A DNA stretch of 64,000 bases from an uncultured Aureispira sp. GTDB lineage: Bacteria; Bacteroidota; Bacteroidia; Chitinophagales; Saprospiraceae. Of this stretch, positions 59,797 through 64,000 are shown piece after piece. Below the pieces are notes generated by a model. The model did not search any database. It was not told the origin of the DNA and saw only the letters and a program-made list of their open reading frames with translations. The stretch spans positions 1-64,000 of the forward strand of contig CAJQOX010000074.1 of the NCBI GenBank assembly GCA_905480075.1, read 5' to 3'. Position 1 is the first letter of the stretch. Each line of letters starts with the position of its first letter. A program made the translations under genes and the position numbers.

Positions 59797-61125
59797 ATGA
59801 ATGCTTTAATTAAAAAATTACAGGCAATCTGGGAAATTGAGGATTTGAGAAATCGTATCCTTATTACTATAGGTTTTCTTGCAGTTTACCGCTTTGGTAG
59901 TTTTGTCATTTTACCTGGTGTAGATTCCGCCGCTTTGTCTAAAGCTATTGGTTCTACTGGTGGAATGATGGGTATGTTGGATATGTTTACTGGTGGATCC
60001 TTTTTTAAGGCTGCTGTTTTCGCCCTGGGTATCATGCCTTATATTTCAGCTTCTATTATTGTTCAGTTACTTGGTTTTGCTGTCCCCTATTTTCAAAAAC
60101 TCCAGAAAGATGGAGAAAACGGGCAAAGAAAAACCAATCAGATAACAAGGGTTATAACTATCGCAATTACGATTGTTCAGGGATCTGCTTATCTTACTTA
60201 TCTGAATGCTCAGCAAGGTGTTATTCTTCCTGAAATTCCGCCTACTGTTTTTTGGCTGGCTAATATTATTATTCTAACTGCAGGTACTGTTTTTTGTATG
60301 TGGCTGGGGGAACGTATTACAGATAAAGGTGTAGGAAATGGTATTTCTTTGTTGATTACTGCTGGTATTATTGCGGCTTTACCTGGTGCTTTTGTTCAGG
60401 AATTCTACCTGAAACTTGATAACCTCATAATCTTTATTATTGAAATTGCTCTGTTTGTTGCTGTTGTAATGGCTAGTGTGGCTTTGGTTCAGGCAGTTAG
60501 AAAAATAAAAATTCAGTTTGCTAAACATATGATTGGTAAATCTAATCTTAGTGGGCTTGGTACTGAAAGGGATTATTTGCCTATCAAATTAAATGCAGCT
60601 GGAGTTATGCCTATTATCTTTGCTCAGGCTTTGATGTTTGTTCCGGGTGCTGTCGCTGCAGGTTTAGGTGCCGAAAGTGGATTTTGGACGCAAATGGCAG
60701 ATTTTACTTCTGTACCGTATAATATAGTGTTCTTTATCCTTGTAGTTGTCTTTACTTATGTTTACACAGCTTTAATTGTTAACCCGCAGCAATATGCTGA
60801 CCACCTTAAAAGACAGAATGCTTTTATACCGGGTGTCAAACAAGGAAATGATACTGCTGAGTATATAGATGATGTTACTACTCTAGTTACTTTACCAGGG
60901 TCTATTGCTTTAGGTTTTATATCTATTATCCCTGGTATCGCTGCTGCTACTATTACTTCAAATGTTGGCTTTGCTATCTTTTATGGTGGAACTTCATTAC
61001 TGATACTTGTAGCTGTTGTTTTAGATACTCTTCAGCAAATTGATAGTCACATGTCAATGCATGGGTACGACGTTAGAAAAATTAAGACAAGAACAAGATC
61101 TACTGAGACTGATTCAGTTATTTAG
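59797..61125 (+). CDS. secY: Preprotein translocase subunit SecY
   Basis: 'RILITIGFLAVYRFGSFVILPGVD', 'FALGIMPYISASIIVQLLG', 'GIGNGISLLI'-like segments. Confidence 0.98.
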   Translation: MNALIKKLQAIWEIEDLRNRILITIGFLAVYRFGSFVILPGVDSAALSKAIGSTGGMMGMLDMFTGGSFFKAAVFALGIMPYISASIIVQLLGFAVPYFQKLQKDGENGQRKTNQITRVITIAITIVQGSAYLTYLNAQQGVILPEIPPTVFWLANIIILTAGTVFCMWLGERITDKGVGNGISLLITAGIIAALPGAFVQEFYLKLDNLIIFIIEIALFVAVVMASVALVQAVRKIKIQFAKHMIGKSNLSGLGTERDYLPIKLNAAGVMPIIFAQALMFVPGAVAAGLGAESGFWTQMADFTSVPYNIVFFILVVVFTYVYTALIVNPQQYADHLKRQNAFIPGVKQGNDTAEYIDDVTTLVTLPGSIALGFISIIPGIAAATITSNVGFAIFYGGTSLLILVAVVLDTLQQIDSHMSMHGYDVRKIKTRTRSTETDSVI

Positions 61126-61235
61126 ACTGATTTAATCTTTTGTAAGTATAAAACCTTATCTTTTAGCATATAAATTGCATAAAATTAGGTTATTTAAATA
61201 AATATTCAGATATTCGCACTCCGAAAAGTGAATCT

Positions 61236-61454
61236 ATGGCTAAGCAAGAACTAATAAGACAAGATGGAACAATTACCGAAGCACTGTCAAATGCTATGTT
61301 CCGTGTCCAATTAGAAAATGAACATATTATTGTTGCTACTATCTCTGGTAAAATGAGAATGAATTATATTCGTATTCTTCCCGGGGATAAAGTTGCAGTA
61401 GAAATGTCTCCATATGATTTAACCAGAGGACGCATTATTTATCGTTATAAATAA
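61236..61454 (+). CDS. infA: Translation initiation factor IF-1
   Basis: '[62 protein letters not shown]'. Confidence 0.99.
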   Translation: MAKQELIRQDGTITEALSNAMFRVQLENEHIIVATISGKMRMNYIRILPGDKVAVEMSPYDLTRGRIIYRYK

Positions 61455-61466
61455 ATTAATTAAATC

Positions 61467-61583
61467 ATGAAAGTAAGACCATCGGTAAAAAAACGTTCAA
61501 TTGATTGTAAAATTGTTCGCCGAAAAGGAAGATTATATATTATTAATAAAAAAAATCCTAAGTTCAAACAACGTCAGGGTTAA
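61467..61583 (+). CDS. rpmJ: Ribosomal protein bL36 (lacks the full zinc-ligand set)
   Basis: Manual translation [38 protein letters not shown] (38 aa); absent from the ORF track because of its length. Confidence 0.97.
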   Translation: MKVRPSVKKRSIDCKIVRRKGRLYIINKKNPKFKQRQG

Positions 61584-61607
61584 TTAATACAGGTTTAAAT
61601 TTAAGAT

Positions 61608-61985
61608 ATGGCTCGTATTGCAGGGGTAGATTTACCCAAGAACAAAAGAGGTGTAATTGGACTGACTTATATTTTTGGAATAGGTCCGACTTCAGCTGAA
61701 AAAATCCTTCTAGAAGCTAAGATAGGTATTGATGTAAAGGTCCGTGAATGGACTGACGAAAATATTAAAAGTATTCGTCGCATCCTTGGTGATTCTTATG
61801 TTATTGAAGGTCAGTTGCGTACTGAAATCCAGTTAAATATAAAACGTTTAATGGATATTGCCTGCTACAGGGGATTGAGACACAGAAAAGGCTTGCCTTT
61901 ACGTGGACAAAGAACTCAGACCAATGCGCGTACCCGTAAAGGGAAACGTAAGACTGTTGCAAATAAGAAAAAAGCAGGTAAATAA
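61608..61985 (+). CDS. rpsM: Ribosomal protein uS13
   Basis: '[26 protein letters not shown]', '[25 protein letters not shown]'. Confidence 0.99.
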   Translation: MARIAGVDLPKNKRGVIGLTYIFGIGPTSAEKILLEAKIGIDVKVREWTDENIKSIRRILGDSYVIEGQLRTEIQLNIKRLMDIACYRGLRHRKGLPLRGQRTQTNARTRKGKRKTVANKKKAGK

Positions 61986-62021
61986 AATATGAAATCTAAT
62001 TTATTCTAGATTATAAAAGTT

Positions 62022-62408
62022 ATGGCAAAGTCAAAAAAAGTTAAAAAGAAGAATGTAAAAGTCGAATCGCAAGGTCAGGCTCACATTCGCGCATCGTTTA
62101 ATAATATCATTATTACTTTAACTAATAATGCTGGACAGGCTATCTCATGGGCTTCTGCTGGTAAAGCAGGGTTTAGAGGGTCTAAGAAAAATACTCCTTA
62201 TGCCGCTCAGATTGCTGCTACAGATGCAGCTAAAGAAGCTTACGATTGTGGCCTTAGAAGTGTTACAGTTTTTGTTAAAGGACCTGGTTCAGGTCGCGAA
62301 GCAGCTATCAGAGCAATAGATGCTGCTGGTATTAAAGTGTTATCTATTCAGGATGTTACACCCATGCCTCACAATGGTTGTCGTCCTCCTAAAAAACGTA
62401 GAGTTTAA
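62022..62408 (+). CDS. rpsK: Ribosomal protein uS11
   Basis: '[40 protein letters not shown]', '[18 protein letters not shown]'. Confidence 0.99.
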   Translation: MAKSKKVKKKNVKVESQGQAHIRASFNNIIITLTNNAGQAISWASAGKAGFRGSKKNTPYAAQIAATDAAKEAYDCGLRSVTVFVKGPGSGREAAIRAIDAAGIKVLSIQDVTPMPHNGCRPPKKRRV

Positions 62409-62467
62409 TTCATTTGATCTTCCTGTCTTAATAATTGGTGGGGATCAAAATAAATGTTAGTAAACAA

Positions 62468-63082
62468 ATGGCAAGGTATACAGGACCAAAAACTAAAAAA
62501 GCTAGAGCCTTAGGTGAAGCTATTTTTGGATACGATAAAGTCTTCGAAAAGAAAAAATACGGCCCGGGTCAACATGGACCTTCTAAGCGTCGTAGACAAA
62601 AATCGGATTATGCTATCCAGTTGATGGAAAAACAAAAAGCAAAATATACTTACGGTGTTTTAGAACGTCAATTCCGTATAATGTTTCAAAAAGCAAGCAG
62701 AAAATCTGGTGTTACTGGTGAAAACTTGTTTCAACTGCTCGAAGCTCGCCTCGATAATACTGTCTTTCGTTTGGGAATTGCCCCGACTCGTAGTGCTGCA
62801 AGACAATTAGTCTCTCATAAACACATTGCTGTTAATGGTGTTGTGACTAATATTCCTTCTTGTTCTCTTAAAGAAGGTGATGTAGTTACTGTCAGAGGTA
62901 AATCTCAGGGTTTGGATGTTATTCTCGAATCACTTGGAGTTAATGCTCAGAATGTTCGGAAATACCCTTGGCTTGAATGGAATGATTCCAAAATGGAAGG
63001 AACTTTTATTCAGAATCCAACAAGAGATCAAATTCCTGAAAAAATTAATGAACAGCTTATTGTTGAGCTGTATTCAAAATAA
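62468..63082 (+). CDS. rpsD: Ribosomal protein uS4
   Basis: '[21 protein letters not shown]', '[32 protein letters not shown]'. ORF opens at 62435; ATG 62468 matches family start. Confidence 0.98.
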   Translation: MARYTGPKTKKARALGEAIFGYDKVFEKKKYGPGQHGPSKRRRQKSDYAIQLMEKQKAKYTYGVLERQFRIMFQKASRKSGVTGENLFQLLEARLDNTVFRLGIAPTRSAARQLVSHKHIAVNGVVTNIPSCSLKEGDVVTVRGKSQGLDVILESLGVNAQNVRKYPWLEWNDSKMEGTFIQNPTRDQIPEKINEQLIVELYSK

Positions 63083-63108
63083 TCCTTCTGTTCAAAATGA
63101 ATAGTTTT

Positions 63109-63138
63109 ATTCAGAACTTCCCTATGGGAGTTCTGAAT
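63109..63138 (+). other. Hairpin in rpsD-rpoA intergenic region
   Basis: ATTCAGAAC-(T)TCCC-TAT-GGGA-GTTCTGAAT; no T-tract after it. Confidence 0.6.
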
Positions 63139-63197
63139 ATATTGTTAGGAACATAGTCAATTTTTCAGATCATTTTCAATAGTCATATTCTAATCTT

Positions 63198-64000
63198 ATG
63201 AGTTTATTAAACTTCCAGAAACCAGATAAAATCCTTCTTAAAAAAGCGGATGATTTTGATGGGAAATTTGAATTTAAACCCCTCGAACCAGGATTCGGAC
63301 AAACTATGGGGAATTCTTTGCGTAGAGTCTTATTATCTTCATTGGAGGGACATGCTATTTCTGCTGTTCGTATCCGTGGAGTCGACCACGAATTTTCATC
63401 TATCAAAGGTGTTGTAGAAGATGTCGTTGATGTCATTCTTAACCTCAAACAGGTATGTCTAAAATACTTGCTAGAGGACGATATTGATGAAGTTGAAAAA
63501 ATCTATGTTACTATTTCAGGTAAAGATGTTTTTACTGCAGGTGATTTGGGTGAGGCTACTAATGTATTTGAAATCACTAATCCTGATCTTGTAATTTGTC
63601 ACCTCGAACCTTCTGTAACTTTAGAAGTTGAACTCAATGTGACTAAGGGAAGAGGTTATGTTTCTGCAGAAGAAAATTTGCCTAAAGATGCTCCTATTGG
63701 ATTTATCCCAATCGACGCTATCTATACTCCAATCAAAAATGTAAGGTATGCTGTATCTTCAAGTAGGGTTGGTCAACACACAGATTACGAAAAGTTAGTA
63801 GTCGATATCAAAACGGATGGTACTATTCATCCTGAATATGCTATTAAAGAAGCTTCTAAAATTTTGATTCAACACCTGATGTTAATTTCTGATGAGAATA
63901 TTACATTTGATGATGATTCCAAAAAAGAAGATAATATCGTTGATGAACATATTTTGCACATGAGAAAACTTCTCAAAACTTCTCTCGAAGATTTAGATCT
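63198..64000 (+). CDS. rpoA: DNA-directed RNA polymerase subunit alpha, truncated by window end
   Basis: 'FEFKPLEPGFGQTMGNSLRRVLLSSLEGHAISAVRIRGVDHEFSSIKGVVEDVVDVILNLK'; open to window end. Confidence 0.98.
   Translation, partial: MSLLNFQKPDKILLKKADDFDGKFEFKPLEPGFGQTMGNSLRRVLLSSLEGHAISAVRIRGVDHEFSSIKGVVEDVVDVILNLKQVCLKYLLEDDIDEVEKIYVTISGKDVFTAGDLGEATNVFEITNPDLVICHLEPSVTLEVELNVTKGRGYVSAEENLPKDAPIGFIPIDAIYTPIKNVRYAVSSSRVGQHTDYEKLVVDIKTDGTIHPEYAIKEASKILIQHLMLISDENITFDDDSKKEDNIVDEHILHMRKLLKTSLEDLD

Noticed and set aside
61126-61235. Missing map/adk between secY and infA as a novelty
   Set aside because: Gene content in this spot varies between lineages; absence alone is not remarkable.
61467-61583. 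bL36 lacking most Cys ligands as an anomaly
   Set aside because: Zinc-independent bL36 variants are well known and, from memory, common in Bacteroidota.
1-64000. CRISPR arrays, IS elements/transposases, integrases, phage genes
   Set aside because: No regularly spaced repeats, no transposase/recombinase motifs and no terminal inverted repeats were seen.
1-64000. tRNA or rRNA genes
   Set aside because: No cloverleaf with a GTTCRANNC-type T-loop or rRNA-like tract was noticed in the intergenic regions; a tRNAscan-SE/Infernal run would be decisive.

Overview
This is a low-GC chromosomal window that looks like Bacteroidota. The lineage call is an inference from TAnnTTTG-type promoters, weak Shine-Dalgarno signals, a DUF4129/DUF4350/MoxR cluster and the ribosomal operon layout. 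About 1-46 kb is a mosaic of housekeeping and lineage-specific genes: SRAP (partial), acyltransferase-3, ALDH7-like dehydrogenase, TraB/GumN, a TPR-CHAT caspase-like protein, lgt, M29 aminopeptidase, uvrA, two ECF sigma genes (one truncated), acyl-CoA dehydrogenase, pyrD, a ThsB-like TIR protein next to a glycosyltransferase, metallophosphoesterase, M1 peptidase, a patatin-like membrane protein, bL25, pth, two tandem YD-like paralogs, and a split DUF58/SpoIIM/DUF4129/DUF4350/MoxR cluster. About 46-64 kb is a contiguous str-S10-spc-alpha ribosomal superoperon (rpsL to rpoA, truncated by the window end). No transposon, CRISPR array, rRNA or tRNA was recognised. The best second-look items are: (1) an orphan ThsB-like TIR protein in a two-gene unit with a glycosyltransferase and no ThsA nearby; (2) a tandem duplication of the C-terminal domain of ribosomal protein uL15; (3) a Lys-rich insertion of about 55 aa in uL4; (4) a region-2-only truncated sigma factor beside its full-length paralog, with a GTAAGTAAGT motif bracketing both; (5) a hairpin-rich intergenic region at about 35.5 kb ending in a minus-strand terminator, a candidate small RNA; (6) a signal-peptide/TPR/CHAT/TM protein; (7) a candidate internal promoter splitting the S10 operon. 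I did not find a complete, clearly novel multi-gene system. All functional calls are by eye; no database search was run.
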